A stretch of 64,000 nt of DNA from assembly GCA_036872755.1 (NCBI GenBank), contig JAVHNS010000011.1, positions 124,001 through 188,000 of the forward strand. The letters are read 5' to 3'. The DNA is from Orbilia blumenaviensis. Taxonomy: Eukaryota; Ascomycota; Orbiliomycetes; Orbiliales; Orbiliaceae. The notes under the pieces were generated by a model. That model was not told the origin of the DNA. It saw only the letters and a program-made list of their open reading frames with translations, and did not search any database. Shown here piece after piece: positions 49,101-60,969 of this stretch. How positions within the stretch are numbered: the stretch's first letter is position 1; each line of letters starts with the position of its first letter. The translations under genes and the position numbers were made by a program.

Positions 49101-51322
49101 GCAGACGGACGACGTCTCAGCAACTAGTGGTGCTGAGTCTGTTGCTCCGGAACCACCTGTTGAGAAGAAGGTTCCTGTCCGTAGGGGAAGGAAGCCGAGG
49201 ATTAAGGATGAGAAGGACAAGGAGAAGGAAAAAGAGAAAGCGAAGGAGAAGGAGTCTGCTCCTGTTGACGAGGTAGGCCGGACACCAGCTTTTTCCTATG
49301 CATAATTCTTTTGCTAACACGTCCCATAGACGACTAGTGAACTCGAGTCTACTAGTGAGCAGGCTGGCCCCCGGTTAATGGTTAACGGAGTGCCCATCAA
49401 ATTGCCAACACCGCCTCCGCAGTTTAAGAAACCTGGCTTGGTTGGCTGGTACCGGATCAGGGAGCGACCAAAGTTCACTGAAGGCGAAGACTATTTGGAT
49501 ACTAATCACACGATCCGTCGTCTGAATGATTGGTATCGTCTTCATCATTACAGGACCTCGCAGAACCTTTTCCGGATGAAGACTTTGGTCGACGAGGATG
49601 GGTGGACAGATACAGAACAGGAGCTTGAGAAGATGGGTAGATCCAAACCGGCCGATTCTAAAACACAGAAGACCATATTGTGGGATTCTAAGATTTCGGA
49701 TGCAGCCTTCGAGAAGGGATTCGAGCAACTTGAGAGGAAAGGCAGCGTTGAGCCACTTTCTGCAGCTGATACCCCCAAGAACGAATTTCCCCCCGAACCT
49801 ACACCTCATCGACAACCGACTAGTCTTTCGCAAGTGGAGAATGCTAGGGACGATGGTGATACTGACATGGCGATCGACGAGGGTGTTTTATCTACTGCTG
49901 TTGCTACACCTATGGCAGATATTGAAGGAGAGCTCTTCCCTGCGAAAGAAAAGACACAGGAAGCTGTCGAGCCACCAGCTCCGTTCGTTCCTCCAACCCA
50001 CGCTTTTGGGTTTGCAGGGAACTACGGGCAAGTCCCTCCGAAACAGGAGTTTTACTATCATACTGAACGTAAGAAGAAAGCGAAGATTCCGTTTACTGAA
50101 GAGTCAGCTCGCAACCTCAAGGGAGTTAAATGGATAGTACCACTCTTTGAAGGTCGCCCAGCCGAGATTCTTAAACAGACTTGGGATTGGCAAGCTGAAC
50201 AGAGGAAGATAAGAGAGAAAGCGGAGGCGGAAGCAGCCGCGCAGGCAGCTGCCGAAGATCCGAATGGCGAGAAGCCGAAGAAGAGAGGTGGCCGCCGCGG
50301 TAAGAAGAAGACAAAGGGGTATGTTCTCTACTATGAATGCATTTGGTTTTAAGTTTTAAGATATCTGACCGCACTCGCGAAATAGTGACCTTAAGAACCT
50401 TGCGTATGCTCGCGAAGTGCGTCGCGCAAAGTTGGAAGGCGCCAAGATCCACACACCAGACGAGGATAACCTTAGTATTGCGTCCGATTTCCTGGTTTGT
50501 GATGGAGGAGAGATTAGCGATGTTACGATGGATGATGATGACAATGAAAATTCGGATCATTCGAGCGATTGGTCTGTTGATGAGGAAGAGCCTGGGACGC
50601 CAGAGCAGGTGGACATGGAGAAGAAGTACCAAGACATGCTAGCGGATCCTACCAAGAAGGCGTTTGTGGACGAATGGATTCCAAAATTGTTCCCGACTCT
50701 ATACGAGCTACCGAACGGCGAGACTCGAAACCGAGGGCCAGAATATTCAGAAGCCGACGAATTTGGTGCCGCCATCGACATGGCGATTGAGATTGATGAT
50801 CAGGAGCTTCTTCAGGCGGTTATTACACATACGACGACACAGTACGCAATGGTTGCGGATGAGAAGACTCGACTGGATAGTTATCAGGTCAAACGTGGGT
50901 TCCTTAAACCAGAGACCGTTCTGCGACGCGCTAGCAAACGGAAGGCAGATGACGCTGGTCTCGATGAAGGAGAAGATGGACCGGGTCCGAGGTATTCGAC
51001 ACGTCGACGCACTGTTAAAAACCCAGATGCAGATGATCAGATTGGTATGACTGGTTACTCGACACCAAGAATGGCAGGGTCTGGTTCCTTCAACGACGGT
51101 CTTGCACAAACACCCGAGAGAGAAGTTAGAGTCTACAAACCTCGGGGTGGACGGGGTAGCCGTGGTGGACGTGGCGCTGCGAAGATTGTCAAGCCGGATA
51201 TGCCAATTCCTGTCAACCCTGTTACTGGACTGCCGACCTCTGGACCGGGATCACGAGGTGGACGTGGTAGAGGGGGTGGTAGGGGTGGTAGAGGGAGAGG
51301 TCGTGGGCGACAAGTCACCTAG
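46133..51322 (+). CDS. Large low-complexity, probably nuclear protein, 1,657 residues
   Basis: Exons 46133-48795, 48888-49272, 49330-50318 and 50386-51322, all in phase. The first 900 residues are Pro/Ser/Gln rich, with poly-Pro runs and a 15-Gln tract (47912-47956). Basic patches (TKRRSTRRAE, VRRGRKPRIKD) and Lys/Glu runs follow. The best folded part is at about 1,020-1,080, including LVGWYRIRERPKF and IRRLNDWYRLHHYRTSQNLF. A second ordered block is AFGFAGNYGQVPPKQEFYY ... LKGVKWIVPLFEGRPAEIL. Then an acidic stretch and a Gly/Arg-rich C-terminus (GGRGSRGGRG, GRGRGRGRQ). I do not recognise a family. Composition suggests a chromatin or RNA-associated factor, which is inference only. Confidence 0.85.
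47912..47956 (+). repeat. CAG/CAA repeat coding 15 Gln
   Basis: Fifteen mixed CAG and CAA codons inside the large protein. Mixed codons suggest selection for the Gln run rather than recent slippage alone. Confidence 0.9.
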
Positions 51323-53435
51323 GTTGGCCTTTTGATGCGACTGCACGGTTTTGGGGATGGTGCTGCGGTTACGTTTTTCACGTATTCTTATGGAATAGCT
51401 GCTGGGCATAGCAGGTGTTCCATCTCTCGATATACATTACTCGGCTATCGACACATAAATCCTTCTGCTCTTTCCGTCACAAACGAGGCGAATATTCGAC
51501 TGAGGTTATCACATCAGGTGCTCATAGAGAATCATGGTGTTCCTCTATCTCCACACAAACTCAACATACCACCACCCCGATGCGGAACAGCTCTGACGGC
51601 TAGAGATCGACCAAGATTTAGTATTTACGTTCTGTACATCCCTTTTTTTTTTTTAACGCCAACACTCCATGGGTTTTTAGTGGAGTTTCGTAGTTGGCCC
51701 TCTCGTTATGTGTACATTGCTATCAAGCACCAAAAACAAAAATTTGTATATGCTCTTTTAATCTTTTTGTTTCTATCCCCACACGCAAACGCAAACGCAA
51801 ACCAAAAAAGGGGCTATGATGTGTCTTCTTCTTTTTTTTGTATATAGATGAGCATGACCTATGTGGAACCGCCCCTTTTTTACTGTTATTACTAACGATG
51901 CCCTATTAACGGTGTTTCTTTGCTTCTTCATCGGGAATGGCTTGTGTCAGTTATTGTTTTTTAATAGAGGGCAGAGAAGAGAAGAAGGAGAGATGGAAAG
52001 AATGATGAATTTTGAGGGAGACGTGTTGCACGGTGTTTACTGCTATGGATGGATGGATGATATGCGATATCGCTGGGGGGGTTGGAGTGTATTCGTTTAT
52101 TTATATTCCATTTAGATAATTGAAGATAGAAGGGTTGGATATTAATGCACGATGTTTATATCAATATTAATATAGCACATTTGAAAGTTGTGGATGCTGG
52201 CCGTAGATAGATCTAGGAAAGATAAGTAGTGTATTCGAACTCACATGGGTTGTATAGCGTGTGCTATGTTCTAAATTCTGGAGAGGGGGCTGGTTTTTTG
52301 TGCAGAAAATGTAAGCTGGGTTCGTAAACCGGCCTGCACACGCAGCTAGTTATACGAGACTAGGTCGTCACGTATAGAGTGCGTGATATCAGTTGGTATC
52401 TATGCAGTTTGGCTATTTTCATGTCTAACTTACTGTTGATAGCGTGCGCTATAGTTACATAATCTTTGCCCCGAAACTTTTTACGCAGTCTGCTTCTACA
52501 GGCCATTGAAATCCAAGTGGAGATCAATATTAAGAGTAGTATCAAACAATGGACCCGGGGCTTTGGGTAGACTCAATATCTTACATATTCCTACCTATGT
52601 GCTTAATGACACGTCAGAAAATTCCAAAAGGGAGTGTGTGCTCATCTCACTAAGTAGCCCAAGCAGTAGCCACCAGCGAGCTCTCAACCAATACAGAACA
52701 TAGAGGCACGTGTAGTAGTAGTAAATCCCGCTGGTACTGGGTGTCTATTGCTTACCCAGCTACACGAGTTTTGTGTGTGCTTTTTAGTGAGAGAATAATA
52801 GTACATGCAATGCAGTCTCGAGCCCTCATTCGAAATTTTATTGGACTATCACATGCGGTACTTTCGTTGATAGTATATGGTTTGCAGTATATAATAAATA
52901 ATATCTCATGTTTGTTCCATCACCAGCGCCTAAATCGCATGTTATTCTTGATATCTCATTCCCAAGGCTTCGACACATCCCGCCAGCTCCAATTCCATAA
53001 CCTCCGGGAGTTTTCTAGGTACATAATGAAGTCGAAGCATATTGTCCTCGGTGGATTTTTAATTGTGATGGGGTCGTAAGAGGTTCTGCATGCGTTTAAA
53101 CATCGCGGAGTGCTCTTCCTTCATCATTGTCGTTGTCATCTTCACAGTCCTCTCCTCTCCTTTTTCTGTTTGCTTTTCCCCGTACCCTCCCTCGATACGT
53201 GCATTTTCTCTCGTCTCAAACTTATCAACTATATAAAATAGTTAGCTGTTTTGAAGAAGATGTATTTAGTTTTTGAATCATGAACGGCTTACCTTTCAGG
53301 ATTGGGCTACCTATTCTACTGTGAGAGACGGGGTCGAGCCAAATACAATAGGCCTCTGAATGAAAAGTTACTCCCCTCCACCGGAGGCTAGGAAGTAGCC
53401 TGAGTACCCAGAATATATATATTAGCGGATGAACC

Positions 53436-53463
53436 AAAAAAAAAAAAAAAAAAAAAAAAAAAA
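53436..53463. repeat. A28 homopolymer
   Basis: Uninterrupted run of 28 A in intergenic DNA. Confidence 0.9.
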
Positions 53464-53788
53464 CCCATGGCGGTGTGTAATTTTAGAGTAGATAATGGAC
53501 TGGTTTGAGACTTACCAGCGATCAGAGGTGTGTGTGTTCTGTTCTCCGTGTGGGGCGTTAGCTGGGCAGGGTTCGTCCGCCTCCGTGGTTGTGTCTCATC
53601 ACAAAACCGACAGATTCTGAGGGGGACGTGCAGATATAGTTGAGTTAAGGGAAAAGGAGAGGATGATTGATAGATGGTGGTTCACTGGAAACTGGTGTAT
53701 TGTGGACGTAGGGGAAGGTGTATATACATATATATAAATACATACGATCCATGGTGAGAAAGGATAGAGCGATAGCATGTAAAAAACA

Positions 53789-53874
53789 AGAAGAAGAAGA
53801 AGGAGGAGGAGGAGGAGGAGGAGGAGGAGGAGGAGGAAGATGAAGATGAAGATGAAGATGAAGAGAGAGAGAGA
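53789..53874. repeat. Compound purine microsatellite (AAG/GGA, GATGAA, GA)
   Basis: AAG units pass into about fifteen GGA units, then four GATGAA units, then GA repeats. The Pro/His open frame on the other strand is a product of this repeat. Confidence 0.9.
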
Positions 53875-55037
53875 AGGGGCAGCAGGATCGTTCGCTGCTT
53901 TTCATACCCTTATTTGTTGATTTATTTATATATTTATATTATAATATAATATTGAACAAAGACCCGGTGGCCAGTTATTAATATCATAGATATCGACTGT
54001 AGAGCGTCATGCTTGTTTGTATTCGACATTAATATTGATATGGTTTCTTTTGCATGATAATATATATATCTTTGTATTTATGCCGCCTGGCGTCCGGAGG
54101 GGCGCTCTTAAGAACTTGGTCGCTCTGGAGGGTCATCGGGGTATAAATTTTCAGTATGCGTGCTCTAGTATCTTCTAGCGATACCTTATTTCTTACTTGT
54201 GTGTGTAGACTAGCAGCCGGAATATTGTAGATAGTACTACATAATTACTATGGAACTAACGTGCGTGAATGCGTATCACAGTTATGGTCAACAGCGTCTA
54301 GGACTGAGACTACGTATGTATTATAAAATATCTTAACTAGGTATATATAATATGGTATGTGCCTAGGGGTACTTATCTTTTATAATATCTGCACATTTAT
54401 GTAATATGCACCAAGATTCTATCCGGAAACTGTATTATTTATGCTTAGGCATAAGACTTGATGAATCATCACAGCATTAGACAGAAGTGCAATTCGATTG
54501 GAAAGACGTGTCACCAATCTGTACGTACCACAGATATGCGCATACACATGCCAATTACGCCAAGAGTTGTAGATACAATTCCCTGCTAAAGGTACTGTGG
54601 TACATGCAGCCTGCCTGCTGCATTCCTTTCCCCCTCCCCTTGCTTTTTTCCCTCTCTCTCCCTTTCGTTTTTGAACTGATGATCCAAAGTAGCCCGAATT
54701 CGCGAGCCTAGGAGAATCAGAATTTGTACTACCTTTGTGTGACGATGCCTTTCTGCCTATCGCGGTATGGTTGGTTTCATGTTTGGGGTGGGAAGGCGCG
54801 ACGGTGGTATATATTCCTTCCTTTCCCCGTTTACTTAAATTAATTTTAATATTCCATTGTTATATATAATCCGAAACGTCACTTGGTACTTATTGTTAGA
54901 ATCTAGGAGCAATTCGAAAACGTTTACCTATGCTTCAAGGGTCCGTTATTTAATGCTTGGATTGATGTTCTCGATATAAAGATTTTCCATCGAGCCACGT
55001 AACTCCGCTTCTACGCCCCGGGAGTACAAGAAAGGAT

Positions 55038-57300
55038 ATGGCTCCGTATACGCAACCTTCGGCTCAGATACTTCAGAAGTCAATACTTGGGTTATTATAC
55101 GCGGGTCTATTCGTATGCACGCTCACTGCGATATTCTACGTCATACGTGTCTACCGTTTAAGTAAAGAGATAGCTGTTGGGCGTGAGATTGTTGCGCTCG
55201 AGAAACGGTCATTGGGGGTTTCTTCGGTCGTGAGGAGGGAGGATAGTGGGGGGAATGGAAGATGGGTGGTTTTGCCGGTTAGATATGTGAGTTTACGCAA
55301 TTAATTAATTGGTTCCAGCTGAGGGGGACATACCAGGGTAGTTAGTGGAGTGCAATTAACGTGCGGTATATACGTATTATAGGACTATACAGCCCTAAGA
55401 GGGTTCGACAATAGCCTTTACACGGACGTTTTCGTCGGTGACGGTATGTTCTAACATCCGCTTTTATAATAGCGCCGGCATTTACCGTTACTGTTTGCTT
55501 TGGGTTGCTAAAAGTGGCTATGGTTTAGATAGACAGCCGATTACATTGGCTGTAACCCTGCAGCAGGTTACGTGGGTACCGCAGCTGCCGGCTTCGAGGA
55601 CTGCGTTTTGTGGTAATTTGACGAATGAGGATGGGTGTGCGATCGCGGCGGTGAGCGGGTATTGTTAGTGTCTTTTTCTATTGATCCTTTCGTGGACTTT
55701 ACTGGATATATATTGGGGAAGGGCTCTGCTTGCTACAGGCTGGGATGGATTATATTTTTAACATTTAACCCGGCGATACGGTAGATAGGCCACCGACCAA
55801 CGTTTCTGGAGGAGATGTCTTTCGTCTCGAGGGTGGCTCAAATTCTACGGTATGCATGTCTAACTGTGTATAACTTGGATTTACGTCGAAGCTAACAAAA
55901 AATATAAAACTTCAAGGCATCGGGTTTCTGGACGGAATCAACCCTCACAGCCGGGAGCACCTCTATACCCTTCGAGTTCGGCGTGGCCACCCTCTGGCAA
56001 AACCTCGTCCCCTCCCTAGGCCTGGGGATATATCCCGTCAACCGCTCCCCAACCCATCCAAGCTACCTCGATGCCCTCCTCCGACAGGGTAAAATCGCCG
56101 GACAATACGTCAGCTGCTACGACATCTCGAATCCCGACAAATCCGGAGAAATCGTCATCGGCGGGGTGGATACGGGTAAATATGTCGGAAACTTGAAGGT
56201 ATTGAAGGGAGGGGCATATCCAGGGATGGTGGGTAGTCCTGGTGTTATGGTTGCTACGGGTCAGAATTCAAGTTTTGGCATCGGAGAGGTTGGGAAGTGG
56301 GCGCTTTTGACGCCTGATACGAGGTATTACTGTTACCCCAATGCCTATTATGGACGTTCTTCTGTATGATACCTGATGCATCGGTGATGTATCCGATTTG
56401 ACGTTTAGATTTCTTTGGCTCCCCCAACCGATCGTTTACAACATCATCTCGGCCTTTCCAGTGACAACATACAACCTACAACCCGGAAATTCTTTCCCGG
56501 TATACACCGTTCCCTGCGATACAAAGTTCGACCCGTCATGGGCGATAGAGCTTACGTTTGAAGGAGTGGTCATAAATATCCCCTTCAACCATTTAATAAC
56601 TTCGATCGAGGTAACTGCCGGAGGGCCGAATAGAAAGAGATGTGTTTTGGCGGTGCAGCCGAACGATGGACGGTATATTCTGCCTGGTTATACATTTTCG
56701 TATATTTTGGGGGGCCCGTTTTGGAGGTATGCTCATGCCTTTGTGAAGTGGGTATCGAATGCGGTGTACGTTTGATACTGATACTGTGGTATGATTTGTA
56801 GGTCTGCGTATGTGGTCTTAAATCCACGGGAGAATATAACAGCTATAGCAGCTCCACAAGCAAACGCCGTCTCACAATCAATAGTTCCACTCGGTGGAGA
56901 ATTCGGAACTAACATCCAAAGCGTCGAAGGAAGTCCAGGGTCTTCATCTTCAACATCTACAAATAATTCTCAGCCGCAGCAGAAAAAAGGTATGAGCGTA
57001 GGGGTTATTGTCGGTGTGTCCATTGCCGGTGCAGTTGCATTGCTACTCATAGCGCTTGGGATATTCAGCTTTTACCGTAGAAAAAGGAGGATGAGAAAGA
57101 TGGAAGCGTGTGAGCCGCCAGATTGGAATCGCGTGGAGCTGCCGTGGGATGGTCAAACAAGAACTAACGGCCTCCATGAGGATTTTGAGAAGAGAAGAAC
57201 TGGGGGTACTCCTCTCGAGGGGCGGGCAGAGTTACCGGCTGGAGGACAACAGGAAAGGTATGAATTGCCCGGGTCGATGCATATTGGGGTTGCTCCTTGA
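55038..57300 (+). CDS. Membrane-anchored pepsin-fold protein lacking both catalytic Asp
   Basis: Seven exons: 55038-55286, 55383-55443, 55529-55658, 55789-55849, 55917-56323, 56409-56726 and 56802-57300, in phase throughout, 574 residues. The fold is A1 aspartic peptidase: LGLGIYPVNR, SGEIVIGGVDTGKYVG, FLWLPQPIVYNIISAF, and LGGPFWRSAYVVL all sit at family positions. However, the first DTGSS site reads VTLQQ (residues 112-116, before WVP), and the second DTGT site reads TPDT (299-302). Both catalytic Asp are therefore missing. An N-terminal membrane anchor (about 15-38), a dibasic pair (EKR) after it, and a C-terminal membrane segment (about 474-499) followed by RRKRRMRK flank the fold. A binding or sensing role on the cell surface is inferred. 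Confidence 0.82.
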
Positions 57301-58152
57301 ATGGCACCTTATAAGAAGTAATTTTATGTAAACTGAGATGTATTATATCCCCCCCTCTTTTTCTTTTCTTCTTTTTTTTAAGGAGAGGGAAAAAAAAATT
57401 AGATATAGTTTTGTGGGCGTATGTTCAGTTAGAACCAATATTTTGGGTAGAATACCAGTGTGTAACATTCAGGAGACCCTGTGAGGATGCGGTTCGCCAT
57501 GTTGCATTTTTTGCGTTGCGATTTTAGGTAGCAAAATCCAGGCAGCTGCAGCTGATGTTCAAAAAACCGTTCTGCCCTCGAAGGAAGCCTAAAGTGTATA
57601 GCTGTTCATGGTTAGGAAAAGTGCGAAATGCCTGACGAAAAAAGCGCCTCAAAAGAAGAACCTACAGTTAACAACCACTAGCCTGGTAAAACCCGGATCA
57701 TCCCGAGCTCCCTAAGCTTGAAGGCCCTGGACCATCCTCGCGCGAGCGACGCAAGCATGCCCAGCCCGTGCGAGCCGGGCTTCGAAAAAGCTTGACTCCC
57801 GCCTCACCCAATCACATACTCCCAAGACGGGCATGTGGGCATGCGACACCACGGTGCGCTGATGTCAATATTTTCCGTCACTGACCTGGGTGCCTAAGCT
57901 TTGCTACATATGCTGGCCTAGCTCAGGTAGCCCACTTATTGTTGGGGTGGCTTTTTCTGGATGGATTGAAAAATTTACGACGCTCTCTCGAGCAGCGGGC
58001 ATATGCGAAATGAATCGGGTTAATATATATTCAATGGTTGTTCCCTGATGTTGCTTCCGTATTCTTTTCATCTGTGGATTTGGACTATTCTCTTCAATAA
58101 TTATACCACATTTACAACGCAAGTTTCTGGGGTCTTGAATGACATCGACGGA
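57301..58152. other. Intergenic, 0.85 kb
   Basis: A T-rich 3' flank just after the pseudo-protease (57345-57385), then unremarkable sequence to the next start. No gene seen. Confidence 0.5.
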
Positions 58153-59210
58153 ATGTGGGTGGCCCATTTTGCTCCTTGTAAGTAGTTTATTTCCTTTGCA
58201 CTCTAAAAGGGGACCGCAGAGTTGTTCTCTTGGCCTGAATTGTCGCACCTTATTCGAATATTCTGTACTTAGCTACTCGAGGTATGACAAACTAAGTGTC
58301 GTGTTGGACATAATTAATCTAGCTCTCCTCCTCACTCGATTTGCGCCATCAACTCCGCTATGGGCGCTGGCATTTGCTGGAGCCTTACCGGATTTTTTGT
58401 TTTTTGCTTTGAACATTGCCGGTTTGTGGATCCTTTGTTGTTGTAGACGTTATATATCCCCACCGTCATGTGCTCATATTAAAAATGGTTCGATTTACAG
58501 GACTTGAATCAGGACATGACCACTCGGCCCCACCGACGGTCACTTTCTTCGGTCAAACGCTGAAAGGCTCCTCCACAGATTGCCTGCCATATCCTTCGTC
58601 TTATCCGTACACCCATAGTACCATTGGCCAGCTATCGATTGCTCTCTTGTTCGCTGTAACAATAACTCTGGCGTATCGCCTTCCGTTAACTTCATTGGCG
58701 ACATTACTCCTCGCAACCCTCTCCCACCTTCCCTTAGACATCGCAATATCGCGTGATGAATCTGCAATAGTGGGAGGGGAATACACAAAACCTATCTGGA
58801 AACGCGACGCTAGTGTTCCGTTGCTGGACTATCCATGGGGAACGTTTACATCCGACCTAGGGATCTTTGTGTTTGCGATACTGTTCCACGCGAGAACAGT
58901 CTATCCGCCTGAAGAGTATGAGCAGAAGAGAGGGCAACCGAATATTACTTCTACCCTTAGTACGGACTCGGGTCTTGGAAGAACGGAGAGCAAGAAAAAG
59001 ATGAATTTAACATATGGGTATTTGGGTATCATAGTCTTCGCGGCGATTATACAAGCGCATTTTAGTTTCTTTGCGGAGCCGGCGGAGGAGTGGAGTTCGG
59101 CGGTGGTGTTTATGCTGGAGATTTTGGGGTTTGTGGGGGCTTTACATTGGTTGGAGGGGTATACCAGGGTGGTGGATAATAAAGTTAGTGATTTGAAGAA
59201 GAAGAATTAA
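58153..59210 (+). CDS. Polytopic membrane protein starting MWVAHFAP, probable YdjM-like superfamily
   Basis: Exons 58153-58177 (25 nt), 58323-58421 and 58501-59210, phases 1 and 1, 277 residues. The tiny first exon supplies MWVAHFAP, joined to SLLLTRFAPSTPLWALAFAG. That fits a family of bacterial and fungal membrane proteins beginning MWxxHFA...P-T/S-L. Downstream come GALPDFLFFAL, YPYTHSTIGQLSIALL and LSHLPLDIAIS. The PD, THS and SHLPLD pattern resembles membrane-bound metal-dependent hydrolases (YdjM type), so His/Asp may bind metal. About six membrane segments are visible. Function unknown. The ATG at 58139 would leave the first exon out of phase, so I chose 58153. Confidence 0.75.
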
Positions 59211-59378
59211 GTGTAGAATACAGAGCACAATTCTAGGATTAAATACTACATACATGGGGAATGATGCTTAATTGAAGTGATGCCTCTCCTCGGGGAATAA
59301 TACAAACGAAAAGCCTAACCACACTGAAGATCTATGGATTGCTTGTATATACCTAGCTAGCTATGTGTACAAACCAGT

Positions 59379-60031
59379 TCACCGCCGTCGAACCGCCTCA
59401 ATACCTACCAAAAACGACGCCGCAGCTCCAAATACCCTCCCCAAATTAAGAAGCCCCCACCAATCAACTAATCTCCTAACCTCACCCTTGACCACCACCT
59501 CGCCCTCTTTCAAACTCGTGACCCCCCCTTGCACTTCCTCCTCATAAAGCCTCTCCAACTTCCTCTCAGTCCTTCTCATAACCAACCAGTTATATGGAAT
59601 AACGCTGATAGCGAGAAATCCAGCGATCCAACATCTGATAGTTATTGGCCAAGACTTTGTGGCGCGGATATACGATCCTGTGAGGAATAAAATGGACGAG
59701 GAGAGGGATAGACGAGTTATTGTCTTATTCGAGTCCTGGAGACGGTGGAACTGGCGGAGGATTATTGAGTGGTTTGGACTGGCGAGGAGGATCGGGGTTA
59801 TGAGGTTCGAGTGGGTTATTAGCATTCCTGTGGTTTATCTAGATCAGCTTTCTTGTAGCTTTTTTCGTTTTCTCTCTTTCTTTTTTTTTTTTTTCAATGT
59901 GTTCATGTGGGATAGACGATTTTGTAAGTGAATCGAGTAGTGGCTCATATAGACGTACCGGTGAGGATGCCGGCACTGGCGACTCCAGCATACTTGGAAA
60001 AATATGGAATGGCAGCGTATAGGCACGGCAT
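59379..60031 (-). CDS. DUF1772-type membrane protein
   Basis: Minus-strand exons 60031-59959 and 59827-59379 (phase 1) give 173 residues. The reading starts MPCLYAAIPYFSKYAGVASA, continues across the intron as GILTG-MLITHSNLITPILL, then a membrane helix (WIAGFLAISVIPYNWLVM) followed by RRTERKLERLYEEE, and a final helix (LVDWWGLLNLGRVFGAAASF). This matches the DUF1772 (anthrone oxygenase-like) layout of four helices with an N-x-L-like motif after the third. Family members near polyketide genes oxidise anthrones, but no polyketide gene is here, so the role is unknown. An exon further upstream cannot be excluded. The intron contains a long A run on the minus strand. Confidence 0.75.
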
Positions 60032-60767
60032 ATCGACGGTTTCGGGAGTTGGGTCTATTAGACGGGATAAAATATCAGTCACGCGTCTTGAGATGTTGTT
60101 TCCTGGTTTGCTTGAGATGTTGGATTTTATGCCTTTTGAAACCTGAATGGTTAATACAGGTAATTAATGCGCTTCTGGCATATAAACATCGATATCGTGG
60201 ACTTTAATGCCCTCGGGGGAGCTGCGGCTTGTCGATATGATAGAATAGTTTCTTGTAAGATATATATTAATATAAATTAATGGTGAAAGCCAGTCTAAAA
60301 GTAATTAACTGGATATCAGAACCCCCCGAAGCAAGAAGATACCTATCTTTCAGAAGACCTCCCACATGCGCATGGGAGTGTCGGGTATGTAGGTCATCTG
60401 CTCTCGCATCCACGCTTAGGCCAATTAAGTGCGCCTAGACAACCGCGAAAAAAATACAACATCTACAACACATATAAAACGATCTTCTCTGATTTACGAG
60501 ACGGGATATCTACTAGTTTTACAATTGGACTGGGCATTCAATATTTTTGTGACCAAGCTTTTATTTGTCTACCTCTCCACCCCTCCCCCTCAACCTCTCC
60601 CCCCGAGCCTATCAACTGCCGAAGGAAACACCTGCAATCGTGATTGGTCTTCCTTCAACAGTCGATAGCTCATCCCCACACTCCCACCCGATCGTGATCA
60701 CATATCTAATTAAAAAAAAAAAAAAGAAGAAAAGAAAAGAGAAAAAAAACAACCAAGACAAAAAACG

Positions 60768-60798
<31 letters not shown>

Positions 60799-60969
60799 AA
60801 AAACAGAAAGAAACAAAACGACCTCGAACCCCGTGCTCCCGAAAATAGAAAAAAAAAAAAAAAAAACAGAAAAACAATAAAAGGAACGCTAAATAAAAAA
60901 CATAAGATATAAATAAATAGATTGAAAAAAAAAAAAAAAAGAAAAACGGAAACGCCCAGGCCCCACTAC
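60032..60969. other. Intergenic with long A-rich tract
   Basis: The DUF1772 promoter side and the 3' flank of the AAA gene. Plus-strand A-rich DNA fills 60711-60945; nothing else recognised. Confidence 0.5.
60711..60945. repeat. A-rich low-complexity tract of about 235 bases
   Basis: Several A runs of 10-25 bases with G/C interruptions, ending 24 bases from the AAA gene stop. On the gene strand it is T rich and probably forms its 3' UTR or terminator. The Lys-rich plus-strand frame is an artefact. Confidence 0.85.

Larger units (their letters stand above)
51323..55037. other. 3.7 kb intergenic with microsatellites
   Basis: The 3' flank of the large gene (a GCAAAC triple repeat near 51785-51802), then gene-free A/T-rich DNA with a 28-base A run (53436-53463) and a purine repeat (53789-53874). 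No ORF with protein character. The last 100 bases are the promoter of the pseudo-protease gene. Confidence 0.5.

Noticed and set aside
53645..53905. Pro/His-rich minus-strand frame
   Set aside because: Pure translation of the purine microsatellite.
58139..58507. Start at 58139 without splicing for the polytopic membrane protein
   Set aside because: It loses the MWVAHFA motif, and the strong GTAAGT donor at 58178 with the phase-matched acceptor gives a better family fit.
60565..60912. Lys-rich plus frame in the A-rich tract
   Set aside because: Translation of A runs only.
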